DNA of 64,000 bases from Xanthobacteraceae bacterium (lineage in GTDB: Bacteria; Pseudomonadota; Alphaproteobacteria; Rhizobiales; Xanthobacteraceae), in the NCBI GenBank assembly GCA_019745775.1, contig JAIESR010000013.1, positions 62,001 to 126,000 on the forward strand, given 5' to 3'. Positions 20,030 to 29,296 of the stretch are shown here, one piece after another (the first letter of the stretch is position 1; each line of letters opens with the position of its first letter). A program made the translations under genes and the position numbers. The notes under the pieces are model-generated. The model made no database searches and was not told the DNA's origin. It saw only the letters and a program-made list of their open reading frames with translations.

Positions 20030-21745
20030 ATGATCGCTGCACACGCCACGGGCCGGCCCTCGCTGAAACGGAGGCCGGTTCTTTCGCCGAACCGGCTGCG
20101 CTTCGGCGCGATCGGCGCCGGCGCGATCGCGGTCGGCGCGGCGCTGCTTGCGATTGCACCGCTCGCTTCGCTCGCGGTGCTCGCGTTCGGCCCGACCGAC
20201 GACCTGTGGCAGCACCTGATCCGCTACGTCATCCCGCCGGCGCTCGTCCAGACCGCGCTGCTGCTCGTCGGCGTCGCCGCGGTGACGATCGTGATCGGCG
20301 TCGGCACCGCCTGGGCGGTGACCACGTTCCAATTCCCCGGCCGCGACACGCTGACCTGGATGCTGGCGCTGCCGCTCGCGATCCCGACCTATATCGTCGC
20401 CTATGTCTATGTCGACCTGCTCGGCTTCTTCGGCCCGGTGCAGGCGGCGCTGCGCGCGCCGTTTGGATGGAAGAGTGCGGCCGACTACTGGTTCCCGAGC
20501 GTGCGCTCGCTTCCCGGCGCGATCCTGCTGATGGGGCTCGTGCTCTATCCTTATGTCTATCTCGCCGCGCGCGCGATGTTCCAGACGCAAGCCGCGCAGT
20601 TCGCGGAAGCCGCGCGCGTCCTCGGCGCGAGGCCGTTGCGGCTGGCACTCCAGATCTCGCTGCCCCTGGCGCGTCCGGCGATCGCGGTCGGCGTTGCGCT
20701 CGCGCTGCTCGAGACGCTCAACGACATCGGGCTCAGCGAATATCTCGGCGTGCAGACGCTGACGCTCTCGATCTTCACCACCTGGCTCAACCGCAACAGC
20801 CTGCCGGGCGCGGCGCAGATCGCCTGCGCGCTGCTGGTGTTCGTCGCCGCGCTGATCTTGCTCGAGCGCTATGGGCGGAGTGGCCGCTCCTTCACCGCGA
20901 TGACGCAGCAGGGCGCGCGATTTTCGTCGCGCATCGTGCTCAAGGGACCAGCGCGCTTCGTCGCCGCGCTCGCCTGCTTCGCGCCGGTCGTGCTCGGCTT
21001 CCTGCTGCCGGCGGGCTACCTCGTCGCCGAGGTGATCGAGCGCGGGCTTCTCGTCGGCTTCGACCCCGGTCTGATCCGCCCTGCTCTGACGACGGTCGCG
21101 CTCGCCGCCGCCGCAACCTTGCTGGTGCTGGCGCTGGCCTTCTCGGCGATCGCGGCGGCGCGCTATCTGCGCCACGCCTTCATCGATGCCTGCGTCGCCA
21201 TCGCCGGCATCGGCTATGCGATCCCCGGCACCGTGTTGGCGCTCGGCCTCCTGACGCCGCTGGTGCTGGTCGACGAAGGCTTCAACGCGATCGCCCGCGC
21301 GTTCGGCGGCGCCGGCGTCGGCCTCATTTTCGCCGGCTCGGTCGCGGCGCTGATCATCGCCTATGTCATCCGCTTCCTCGCGATCGCGCTCGGTTTCGGG
21401 CAGGCGGGCTTCGCCCGCATCGCGCCCGAGTTCGACGACGTCGCGCGCATGCTCGGCGCCGGCCCCGCGACGCTCGCGCGCACCATCCACTGGCCGCTCA
21501 TCCGCCCGGCGATATGGGGCGCGGCGCTGCTGGTCTTTGTCGATTGCCTGAAGGAATTGCCGGCGACGCTGCTGCTGCGGCCGCTCAATGTCGAGACGCT
21601 CTCCACCTATATCTATCAATTCGCCACCCGGGGCAGCTTCGAGGAAGGCGCGCTGGCGGCGCTGATCATCGTCGCGGTCGGCATCCCGGCGGTGCTGATG
21701 ATCACCCGCCATGCCGACGCGCGCTTCATCCCGCGCAGGCGGTAG
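20030..21745 (+). CDS. Ferric iron ABC transporter permease (FbpB type, fused two-domain)
   Basis: A 571-residue inner-membrane permease made of two homologous binding-protein-dependent transport domains, about 12 hydrophobic segments in total. Both coupling (EAA) loops are visible: EAARVLGARPLRLALQISLP and DDVARMLGAGPATLARTIHWP. Such fused permeases form the channel of FbpABC/AfuABC ferric importers. The matching ATPase (FbpC) does not follow; an unrelated NHL-repeat gene does. The nucleotide-binding subunit must be elsewhere or shared. The ribosome-binding site before ATG 20030 is weak. Confidence 0.92.
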   Translation: MIAAHATGRPSLKRRPVLSPNRLRFGAIGAGAIAVGAALLAIAPLASLAVLAFGPTDDLWQHLIRYVIPPALVQTALLLVGVAAVTIVIGVGTAWAVTTFQFPGRDTLTWMLALPLAIPTYIVAYVYVDLLGFFGPVQAALRAPFGWKSAADYWFPSVRSLPGAILLMGLVLYPYVYLAARAMFQTQAAQFAEAARVLGARPLRLALQISLPLARPAIAVGVALALLETLNDIGLSEYLGVQTLTLSIFTTWLNRNSLPGAAQIACALLVFVAALILLERYGRSGRSFTAMTQQGARFSSRIVLKGPARFVAALACFAPVVLGFLLPAGYLVAEVIERGLLVGFDPGLIRPALTTVALAAAATLLVLALAFSAIAAARYLRHAFIDACVAIAGIGYAIPGTVLALGLLTPLVLVDEGFNAIARAFGGAGVGLIFAGSVAALIIAYVIRFLAIALGFGQAGFARIAPEFDDVARMLGAGPATLARTIHWPLIRPAIWGAALLVFVDCLKELPATLLLRPLNVETLSTYIYQFATRGSFEEGALAALIIVAVGIPAVLMITRHADARFIPRRR

Positions 21746-21846
21746 CAGTCTCGCGCGCGCAATCAGGCCTGGGTTATGGGCGGTATTGATGCCCCGCCGA
21801 AAATCAGGCCGCGCCGACGGGACCTCAAGGCACCGTTCCCTCAATG

Positions 21847-21927
21847 CGTCCTTGCAAGCGAAGCGAAGCAATCCACAAATGCGGCGGCGAACTGGATTGC
21901 TTCGTCGCTTCGCTCCTTGCAAAGACG
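21847..21927. repeat. Dispersed extragenic palindrome
   Basis: Arms CGTCCTTGCAAGCGAAGCGA... (21847-21875) and ...TCGCTTCGCTCCTTGCAAAGACG (21893-21927) are inverted copies around a ~17-nt loop, with AGCAATCCA/TGGATTGCT at the inner ends. The wording matches palindromes I know as abundant in Bradyrhizobium-like genomes; copy number here cannot be checked. Confidence 0.8.
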
Positions 21928-22026
21928 AACGAGACGATGAACCGGCCCTTTTGTGGGTTCTGACTCTAAAGTATCATTGGCGTTCCAGACTCTGAGAAGA
22001 AAAAACAAACAGCGGGAGGATTGATC

Positions 22027-23199
22027 ATGTACGGGACTCGCGGGCGACAGACTTCGGCGCGACGCTGGAGTCTTGCATTGGGCATGCTGGCGCTGCTCAT
22101 CGCCACCAGCGGTTTGACCCGGCAGGCGCCGGCCCAGGAGGTACCGCGGTTCGAGGTCGATCCGTCGTGGCCCAAGCCGCTGCCGAACAACTGGGCGCTG
22201 GGCCAGGTCGCCGGCGTCGCGGTCGACGCGCGCGACCATGTCTGGATCATCCAGCGGCCCAACAGCCTCGCGCGCAACGAGAAGCTTGCTTCGGCGAAGC
22301 CGCCGGCCGCCAGATGCTGCCTGCCGGCGCCGTCGGTGATCGAATTCGATCCCGAAGGCAATGTCGTGCAGGCGTGGGGCGGCCCGGGAGCGGGCTACGA
22401 CTGGCCCAAGCAGGAACACGGCATCCGCGTCGATCACCAGGGCTTCGTCTGGTTCGGCGGCAACCACCGCGACGACGGCTTCGTGCTGAAGTTCACACGC
22501 GACGGCAAGTTCGTGATGCAGATCGGCAGGGCCGGTCCGCGCAAAGGCGACCACGACACGACCCAGCTCGGCCAGCCGGCAGATATCTGGATCGATCCCG
22601 ACACCAACGAGGCTTACATCGCCGACGGCTACGGCAATCACCGCGTCATCGTGTTCGACGCCGCGACCGGCCAGTACAAGCGCCACTGGGGCGCCTACGG
22701 CAAGACGCCGCCGGTGGAGAAGGAGGTCGCCTCGCATGAGCCGGGCGGCGCCAGCGGCTACGATCCCAAGGCGCCGCCGTTCGGCATGTTCCGCAATCCG
22801 GTGCATTGCGTGAAGATCGCGAAGGACGGGCTCGTCTATGTGTGCGACCGCGTCAACAACCGCATGCAGGTGTTCCGCAAGGACGGCACCTTCGTGCGCG
22901 AATGGATCTTCCTGAAGGACACGCTGGCCTCGGGCTCGGTGTGGGACATGTATTTCTGGCCCGACCGCAAGCAATCCTTCTTCATCAACGTCGACGGCAC
23001 CAACAACGAGTTCCGCCTCGTGCGCCGCGCCGACGGCGAGGTGGTCGGAACCTACGGCCGCTACGGCCGCATGGCGGGGCAATTTTTCGGCGTGCACAAC
23101 GTCGCCATCGACTCGCGCGGCAATGTCTTCACCTCGGAAGTCTACGAGGGCAAGCGCATCCAGCGATGGAAGGTGGTGAGTGGGGCGCCGCAGAAGTGA
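22027..23199 (+). CDS. Exported NHL-repeat (six-bladed beta-propeller) protein
   Basis: A 390-residue protein with a signal peptide ending at about residue 38 (RQAPAQEVPRF). Repeated motifs of NHL type occur: GVAVDARDHVWIIQRP, GIRVDHQGFVWFGG, DIWIDPDTNEAYIADGYGNHRV, VKIAKDGLVYVCDRVNNRMQV and VAIDSRGNVFTSEV, consistent with a six-bladed propeller. Annotations such as peptidyl-alpha-hydroxyglycine amidating-lyase-like reflect fold similarity; no catalytic assignment can be made. The ATG at 22027 sits 6 nt after GGGAGGA; a TTG two codons earlier overlaps that site and is less likely. It is monocistronic. Confidence 0.85.
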   Translation: MYGTRGRQTSARRWSLALGMLALLIATSGLTRQAPAQEVPRFEVDPSWPKPLPNNWALGQVAGVAVDARDHVWIIQRPNSLARNEKLASAKPPAARCCLPAPSVIEFDPEGNVVQAWGGPGAGYDWPKQEHGIRVDHQGFVWFGGNHRDDGFVLKFTRDGKFVMQIGRAGPRKGDHDTTQLGQPADIWIDPDTNEAYIADGYGNHRVIVFDAATGQYKRHWGAYGKTPPVEKEVASHEPGGASGYDPKAPPFGMFRNPVHCVKIAKDGLVYVCDRVNNRMQVFRKDGTFVREWIFLKDTLASGSVWDMYFWPDRKQSFFINVDGTNNEFRLVRRADGEVVGTYGRYGRMAGQFFGVHNVAIDSRGNVFTSEVYEGKRIQRWKVVSGAPQK

Positions 23200-23235
23200 G
23201 ATGGGCGCGGAGTTCGATCGCCCGAACAACAACGC

Positions 23236-24234
23236 TCAGTGAGCCCGCTCCTTCAGGAACGCGAGTGTCCGTTCAAGCGCCAGCTTGCCGGCCTCGATGT
23301 CGAGGTTGAACTGGTACTCGTGGGGCAGCGGCGGCTTGTAGTCGGCGGGAAAGAACAACGCATCGACGCTCACCCCGAGCTTGCCGGCGTTGGCAGCGAG
23401 CAGCCGCGACTGCGGCGCCAGAGGGTCATCATTGCCGACCGAGATGAATAGCGGCGGAAATGCCGCCGTCACGTTCCGCGCGACCGAGAACTGCGCCATC
23501 CGCGGATCGTTCAGAAAGTCCCGGACGCCGAAATACGACCAGCCCACGCTGCGCAGGAAGCCGCCCATGCGCCCATCGAGGCTGAGCGCACGGGGATCGA
23601 GCAGGCCGCAGTGCAGGATCACGCCGCGCAGCGCGGCGCGATCGATCGCGGGCTCGATGCCCAGCGCCTTGGCATGGTCCGGCGCCGTGACGATGTTCGC
23701 CAGTTGCCCCGAGACCTGGGCGCCGGCGAAGTCGCCGGCAAGGAACAGCCTCGACGCGTCGATGTGCAGGCGCGCCGCGTTCGCCTTGAGAAATCCGAGC
23801 GCCGCGTTTGCTTGCCGGACCGGCGTCGGGTAGGTCGCGGCCGGCGCCAATGAATAGTTGACACCGACGACGGTATAGCCGGCGGCCGCAAGAATTTTCA
23901 GGTAGCCGGCGATCTGGTCCTTGCTGCCCGAAATGAATCCGCCGCCGTGCACCCAGACGATGGTCGGCAGCGCGCGGTCGGTCCTCTCGATCGCGGCCGG
24001 ATGGAAAACATCCAGCACCGCATCGGGGTCGTCGGCATAGCGTTCGTTGAGCCGCGCAACGACGCCCGGCGGCACGTGCTTCTCGAGTGCGTTGGCGGCG
24101 GCGACGCCGCCACGGTCCATCAGGTGGCGGAACACGAGCGCCGACGGCCACGGGCTGAGCTGAAACGCTGCGAACACCGCGACTGCTACCAAGGCGGTGG
24201 CGGCAAGCAAAGCCAGGACGACTTTCTTGAACAT
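23236..24234 (-). CDS. Alpha/beta-hydrolase (HSL-like esterase) lacking the nucleophile serine
   Basis: A 332-residue protein with an N-terminal hydrophobic anchor or signal (5-24). It has the oxyanion-hole motif HGGGF (96-100), a nucleophile-elbow block, an acid residue in SVGNDDP (269/270) and a candidate histidine in LPHEYQF (His305), all in hormone-sensitive-lipase family order. At the elbow, where the family has GDSAG, this protein reads GDFAG (167-171): codon 169 is TTC at 23728-23730, one base from TCC. If correct, the protein has no serine nucleophile and is probably not an esterase. A sequencing error or recent mutation is equally possible. A strong GGGGAGGG ribosome-binding site precedes ATG 24234. 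Confidence 0.85.
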   Translation of the reverse strand: MFKKVVLALLAATALVAVAVFAAFQLSPWPSALVFRHLMDRGGVAAANALEKHVPPGVVARLNERYADDPDAVLDVFHPAAIERTDRALPTIVWVHGGGFISGSKDQIAGYLKILAAAGYTVVGVNYSLAPAATYPTPVRQANAALGFLKANAARLHIDASRLFLAGDFAGAQVSGQLANIVTAPDHAKALGIEPAIDRAALRGVILHCGLLDPRALSLDGRMGGFLRSVGWSYFGVRDFLNDPRMAQFSVARNVTAAFPPLFISVGNDDPLAPQSRLLAANAGKLGVSVDALFFPADYKPPLPHEYQFNLDIEAGKLALERTLAFLKERAH

Positions 24235-25079
24235 CGGACCCTCCCCTCGACACTATGCACCAACGCGCCGTCGGCTGCGATGTGTCGTTGGTGGCTGCTT
24301 GTGCTGCTCGCGGTTCCGCAATGACGAAAAAAATCTTGTGATAGAATTGCAGCGAAAACATCAGATGCCGCCCCGCCTTGCCGAAGCGCGCCACATTTCA
24401 TGGACGCGTTATCATACGGTTTCTGTTGATAGCGCGTTTGACACTGCTCTGCGCTCACCTACCTTCGCCATGTCCCGTCCGCCGAGGGTGCTTATCGCGA
24501 GGCATTGCTTAAGCAGGACGGGATGCGGCGTCCCGCGAGTTGGTGCATGCACACCGACGCCCGGGAGGCCTCCGGGCAACGCCGCCCTCCCGCCACTACG
24601 AGCGGGACCTGTGAACGCAGCTTGGCTGGACTGAAGGGCACCGCTCATGTGCAACGCGCCAAGGTCCGGCCTAGGCGGGCCCGGACGCCAATAAACCGCC
24701 GCGGTGGAGCGCCGAGAGGCGAGCGTCCCCCGGCGCGCAGACGGTGAAAGCCTCCCTGCGCGGGGACGCGCGCGGATTGCGTGAGTGATCCGCCCACAAC
24801 AACGGATACCGCCGCACCCGGGCGCCTGTCGGCGCTCCGCTTCCCTCACCTGGTGTGCGGGAAAAAAGATGGCAAGCCTCGGAGAGCATATGCCTCGCGA
24901 GAACGATGATGTGTAAACGGAGGTTGCCCGCGCTCCGGAAGAAAGGCGCAAGGAGTGGTAAGAGGTGTAAGAATGTAAGATGAGAGCCTTAAGACCTTCG
25001 CAGAAAACGACAATTCGGCGTTTTGCCGATCTTACAGGGGGCCCGTTCGCTGTAAGAAACCGCAAGTTGCCGGCCGTTC
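24235..25079. other. Gene-free interval holding a structured element
   Basis: About 0.85 kb without a credible gene. The longest open frame (24412-25065, minus strand) is arginine/proline-rich, has no domain and looks like translated structured DNA. The interval contains the 406-nt inverted-repeat-bounded element listed separately and, beyond it, an AT-richer stretch (24900-25040) in which I see no motif. Confidence 0.55.
24495..24900. ncRNA. Candidate large structured RNA or dispersed repeat element
   Basis: An 11-nt perfect inverted repeat (TCGCGAGGCAT at 24495-24505, ATGCCTCGCGA at 24890-24900) encloses a 406-nt tract with many short hairpins. Examples are GCCCGG/CCGGGC at 24559-24577, GCGGAT/ATCCGC at 24772-24793, and pairs of GTCCGG/CCGGAC and GCGCCG/CGGCGC type around 24660-24735. 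Coding potential is poor on both strands. I do not recognise it as RNase P RNA, tmRNA, SRP RNA, 6S RNA or a group II intron. It could be a transcribed structured RNA or simply a repeat; orientation is unknown. Confidence 0.35.
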
Positions 25080-25149
25080 GTAGCCCGCATGATCGTGGCG
25101 ATACGCGGGACTTTCCACCCCGGATTTCGCTTCGCTCGTCCGGGCTACA
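25080..25149. repeat. Dispersed palindrome (GTAGCCCG type)
   Basis: Outer arms GTAGCCCG and CGGGCTAC(A) flank two internal segments ending GCGGGACT and CACCCCGGATTTCGC, the layout of the paired-palindrome repeats found between Bradyrhizobiaceae genes. It sits 10 nt past the stop codon of the acetoacetyl-CoA synthetase gene. Confidence 0.75.
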
Positions 25150-25159
25150 AGAGCCCGAC

Positions 25160-27115
25160 CTAACGCCGCAGCTCCACCAAATCCTTGTACAGCGCCAGCG
25201 CTTCGGGATTGGCCAAAGCTTCCGTGTTCTTCACCGGGCGCCCATGCACGACGTCGCGCACCGCGAGCTCGGTGATCTTGCCCGAACGCGTGCGCGGAAT
25301 GTCATTCACCTGCACGATCTTAGCCGGCACGTGGCGCGGCGTCAGGCTTGCGCGGATGGTGCGCTTGATCGTCTCCCTCAGCGCGTCGTCGAGCGCAACA
25401 CCTTCGCGCAGCCGCACGAACAAGACGATCCGCACGTCGCCGTCCCAGTCCTGGCCGATGCAGATCGCCTCGACCACGTCCGGGATCTGCTCCACCGCCG
25501 CATAGATCTCGGCGGTGCCGATGCGCACGCCGCCGGGATTGAGCGTCGCGTCGGAGCGGCCGTGGATGATCATGCCGCCATGCGGCGTCCATTCCGCGAA
25601 GTCGCCGTGATGCCAGATGCCGGGGAAGCGCTCGAAATAGGCGGCGCGGTATTTCTTGCCGTCGGGATCGTTCCAGAATTTCACCGGCATCGAGGCGAAC
25701 GGCACCGTGCAGACGAGTTCGCCCTTCCCTTCCGGCAGCGGCTTGCCGTCGGCCGAATAGACGTCCATCGCCATGCCGAGCCCGGGCGCCTGGATCTCGC
25801 CCTTCCACACCGGCGAGGTCGGATCGCCGATCACGAAGCACGACACGATGTCGGTGCCGCCCGAGATCGAGGCGAGGTGCACGTCGGCTTTGATGTCGCG
25901 GTAGACGTATTCGAAACTCTCCGGAGCCAGCGGCGAACCGGTGGAGCAGATCATCCGCAGCGCCGCGAGGTCATGGGTGCGCGCGGGCGCAACGCCGGCC
26001 TTGGCGCAGGCGTCGATGTACTTGGCCGAGGTGCCGAACACGTTGATGCGCTCGTCCTGGGCGTAGTCCCACAGCGCGTTCGGCGTCGGGGCGAACGGCG
26101 AGCCGTCATAGAGCATCAGCGTCGCGTCGGTGCCGAGGCCGGAGATCAGCCAGTTCCACATCATCCAGCCGAGGGTGGTGAAATAGAACAGCCGCTCGGC
26201 AGGCCGCAGGTCGCATTGCAGGCGGTGCTCCTTGAGATGCTGGAGCAGCGTGCCGCCGGCGCCGTGCACGATGCATTTCGGCACGCCGGTCGTGCCGGAC
26301 GAGAACAGGATGTAGACCGGGTGGTCGAACGGCAGCCGCTCGAAGGCGACGGTCTTGGCCGTGAACGGCTTGAGCCAGGCGGCGAAGGTCGTGGCGCGCG
26401 GCAATTCCTTCGCCACCTCCTCGGCCTCGCCGAGATAATCGACGATGACGATCGCCTTGGCCGACGGCAGGTGCGCGACGATCGGCCTGAGCTTGTCGAG
26501 GAGCCTGATCGGCTTGCCGTTGTACCAGTAGCCGTCGACGGTCACGAACACCCTGGGCTCGATCTGGCCGAAGCGGTCGAGCACGCCGCGCTCGCCGAAA
26601 TCGGGCGAGCAGGACGACCAGATCGCGCCGATCGACGTCGTCGCGAGCACCAGCGCGACCGCCTCCGGCCCGTTCGGCAGCATGGCGGCGACCCGGTCGC
26701 CGATCCCGACGCCGGCGGCGCGCAAGGCCTGCTGCGCCCGCGAAACCAGCGCGGCAAGCTCGGCAAAGGTCAGCCGGGTCGAGACCTTGTCCTCGCCGCG
26801 GAAGACGACCGCCTCGGCATTGTCCGTGCGCCGCAACAGATTCTCGGCGAAATTGAGCGTGGCGTCCGGCAGGTAGCGTGCTCCCGGCATCTTGCCGTGG
26901 TCGGCGACCAGCCGTTCGCCTTTATCGCCAATGACATCGCAGAAGTCCCAAACCAGGCTCCAGAACAGGTCGGGATGGGCGACGCTCCAGGCATGCAGGT
27001 CGCGGTAGGTCGCAAGGCGCTGGCCGTGGCGGCGGTCGACCTCGGTGATGAAGGCCTGCACCTGGCTCGCGGCGGCGCGGTCGGCACGCGGTATCCACAG
27101 GGGCGCGTCGCTCAT
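25160..27115 (-). CDS. aacS: Acetoacetate-CoA ligase (acetoacetyl-CoA synthetase)
   Basis: A 651-residue acyl-adenylating enzyme that activates acetoacetate with ATP and CoA, linking PHB/ketone-body breakdown to acetyl-CoA. The length and the N-terminal block (PLWIPRADRAAASQVQAF) match acetoacetyl-CoA synthetases. The AMP-binding P-loop YILFSSGTTGVPK, the family stretch TTLGWMMWNWLISGL, the ISGGTDIVSCF region and the C-terminal ARSGKI-type lysine loop (IPRTRSGKITELAVR) are present. ATG 27115 with AAGGA upstream is preferred over the longer frame to 27205. Divergent from the AsmA gene by 143 bp. Confidence 0.95.
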   Translation of the reverse strand: MSDAPLWIPRADRAAASQVQAFITEVDRRHGQRLATYRDLHAWSVAHPDLFWSLVWDFCDVIGDKGERLVADHGKMPGARYLPDATLNFAENLLRRTDNAEAVVFRGEDKVSTRLTFAELAALVSRAQQALRAAGVGIGDRVAAMLPNGPEAVALVLATTSIGAIWSSCSPDFGERGVLDRFGQIEPRVFVTVDGYWYNGKPIRLLDKLRPIVAHLPSAKAIVIVDYLGEAEEVAKELPRATTFAAWLKPFTAKTVAFERLPFDHPVYILFSSGTTGVPKCIVHGAGGTLLQHLKEHRLQCDLRPAERLFYFTTLGWMMWNWLISGLGTDATLMLYDGSPFAPTPNALWDYAQDERINVFGTSAKYIDACAKAGVAPARTHDLAALRMICSTGSPLAPESFEYVYRDIKADVHLASISGGTDIVSCFVIGDPTSPVWKGEIQAPGLGMAMDVYSADGKPLPEGKGELVCTVPFASMPVKFWNDPDGKKYRAAYFERFPGIWHHGDFAEWTPHGGMIIHGRSDATLNPGGVRIGTAEIYAAVEQIPDVVEAICIGQDWDGDVRIVLFVRLREGVALDDALRETIKRTIRASLTPRHVPAKIVQVNDIPRTRSGKITELAVRDVVHGRPVKNTEALANPEALALYKDLVELRR

Positions 27116-27258
27116 TTTCCTTCCAACTCCTTGAATCTCAGTGTGTCCCGGAAACATCCCCAGGCCGGCCCCAAAAGGGTCACGAACCGCGATAATATTG
27201 CGCACTCAATCCTCGCCGCCATAGTCCTGCGGCTCGGCCGCTTAACCCAGGTTTTCTC

Positions 27259-29193
27259 GTGACCGCCGTAACCGGCATCAAGCGTGTTGGACTTGCGGTT
27301 GCAAGCCTGCTCGGGGCGGGACTGGCGCTTCTTTTGATCCTTTCGGTGGTGATCCCCGCCGATGCCGTGCGCGACGCGGTCAAAAGCCAGATCCGGGCCG
27401 TGACCGGCCTCGATCCGGTGTTGCGCGGCGACGTGTCGGTCTCGCTATTCCCGACCGGGAGCGTGCGCTTCAACGACGTCAGCCTGGGCGACAGCACCGG
27501 CGCCCCCGCCCTCTCCGCCCAGCAGCTGCTGGTGCGGCTGCGCTTCTTCTCCTTCCTGTTCGGCCGGATCGAGATCGCCGACGTGACGCTGGTGCGTCCG
27601 ACCATCATGATTGCGTTCGCCTCGGACGGCACATCGAACTGGGGAGAGCATATCGGCACCCTGGCGCAAGCCCTGACGCCGACCAACCTGGAGCGGGCCA
27701 AGTCGTTCTCGGAAATCCGCATCAGCGAAGGTACCGCGATCATTCGCGATGAGGCCTATCGCATCGTCGAGACGCTGAACCACCTGGAATTCGCGCTGGC
27801 CTGGCCGTCGATCTCGAAGACCTTCGCCGCCACCGGGCAGTTCAGCTGGAACGGACAGCTGTTCGACGGCACGCTGAGCCTGTCGGACTTCCTCGCCGCG
27901 CTGACCGGCGAGCGCACCGGCGTCAAGGTCCGGCTCACCGGCGCACCACTCAAGTTCGCCTTCGACGGCAATATGAGCAGCCGGCCGACGCTGCGGGTCG
28001 AAGGCGTGGTCGCCGCCGATGCGCCGTCGCTGCGCGACGCCTTGAGCTGGACCGCCGCGACCATCATCGACCGCCCGACCCCGGGCGGCGCCTTCCAGCG
28101 CTTCGCGCTGAAGGCGCAGACCAGCGTGGTCGGCCGCAACATCGCGCTGTCCAAGGTCAATCTCGAGCTTGACGGCAACGTCGGCGAAGGCGTCCTCACC
28201 TATGTGGCGGACGGCCGCCGGACCCTGCAGGGCACGCTCGCGGTCGAGAGACTTAATCTGACACCGTACATGTCGGCGTTCCGCCTGCTCAACGCCGAGC
28301 GGAGCTGGAGCCGGCTGCCGCTCGAGCTCGACGCGCTCGGCGGCATGGACGTCGATCTGCGCATCTCGGCAGCGCGGGTGACGGCGGACGGCTTCAATCT
28401 CGGGCAGACCGCGGTCGCGACCAATCTGCGCTCCGGCAACTTGACATTGGCGATCGGCGAATCGCAGGCGTTCGGCGGCGTCATCCGGGGTTCGCTCGCG
28501 CTCGCGAAGTCGACCGCCGGCGCGGACCTCCAGGCTCAGCTGCAATTCACCGAGGTGATGCTCGACCAGGCGCTCGACGCCTTCTTCGGCGTGCGCCGGG
28601 TGGAAGGCCGCGGCGACATCGCGGTCGCGGTCGCGAGCAGCGGCGCGAGCATCTACGATCTCGCCAAGGGACTGAACGGCACCGTGACGATGGCGAGCCA
28701 CAAGGGCGCGATCTCCGGCTTCAACGTCGAGCAGTCGCTCAAGCGGCTCGAGCGCAATCCGCTGGCGGTGCGCGGCTCCGACTTCCGCGGCGGCCGCACG
28801 CCTTATGACGAGCTCGCGGTGAAGCTGAAGGTCACCGACGGCACCGCGCACGCCCAGGACGTCCGCATCGAGACGCCGGCGATGCGGGTCGGCCTCGCCG
28901 GCTCCTCCTCGATCGCGGCGCGCGATTTCGACCTCAAGGGCACCGCCAGCCTGAGCGCCGGCGGCGCGGTGGACGCCTTCCAGCTGCCGTTCGTGGTGAT
29001 GGGCACCTGGGACGACCCGCTGTTCTGGCCGGACATCCAGCTGCTGATCCGCCGCTCCGGCGCCGCCGCCCCCCTGCTCGATGCCGTGCGCAACCGCCTC
29101 AACCGCGAGCAGGCGCCGACGCTTGCCGGCGAGGCTTCGGCGCCACCGCCCGCGGCCGCGCCCCCCGCCGCCACGCCGGGTTCCCCGCGATAG
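27259..29193 (+). CDS. AsmA-family protein
   Basis: A 644-residue protein with one N-terminal membrane anchor (residues 9-33) and a long region of alternating beta strands. The AsmA N-terminal block is clear (VTGLDPVLRGDVSVSLFPTG, VRFNDVSLGD), and the C-terminal AsmA_2-like block (LKGTASLSAGGAVDAFQLPF, VMGTWDDPLFWPD) closes it; a Pro/Ala-rich tail follows. AsmA/TamB-like proteins are thought to bridge the periplasm and to affect outer-membrane lipid supply. Start is GTG 27259, placing the helix at the usual position. It stands alone, convergent with the polyamine transporter operon. Confidence 0.9.
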   Translation: MTAVTGIKRVGLAVASLLGAGLALLLILSVVIPADAVRDAVKSQIRAVTGLDPVLRGDVSVSLFPTGSVRFNDVSLGDSTGAPALSAQQLLVRLRFFSFLFGRIEIADVTLVRPTIMIAFASDGTSNWGEHIGTLAQALTPTNLERAKSFSEIRISEGTAIIRDEAYRIVETLNHLEFALAWPSISKTFAATGQFSWNGQLFDGTLSLSDFLAALTGERTGVKVRLTGAPLKFAFDGNMSSRPTLRVEGVVAADAPSLRDALSWTAATIIDRPTPGGAFQRFALKAQTSVVGRNIALSKVNLELDGNVGEGVLTYVADGRRTLQGTLAVERLNLTPYMSAFRLLNAERSWSRLPLELDALGGMDVDLRISAARVTADGFNLGQTAVATNLRSGNLTLAIGESQAFGGVIRGSLALAKSTAGADLQAQLQFTEVMLDQALDAFFGVRRVEGRGDIAVAVASSGASIYDLAKGLNGTVTMASHKGAISGFNVEQSLKRLERNPLAVRGSDFRGGRTPYDELAVKLKVTDGTAHAQDVRIETPAMRVGLAGSSSIAARDFDLKGTASLSAGGAVDAFQLPFVVMGTWDDPLFWPDIQLLIRRSGAAAPLLDAVRNRLNREQAPTLAGEASAPPPAAAPPAATPGSPR

Positions 29194-29296
29194 TCGGGCC
29201 TTTCCGCCCGCCGCCCGCGCGGAGTGACTGACGCATGGCGCGGCAAAGGGTACGCCGGCTTTACGAAAAGAACATGCGCCCACGCAAACGACGGCG

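Noticed and set aside
24412-25065. 217-residue minus-strand frame in the gene-free interval
   Set aside because: Arg/Pro/Gly-rich, no domain, spans the inverted-repeat element; more likely structured non-coding DNA.
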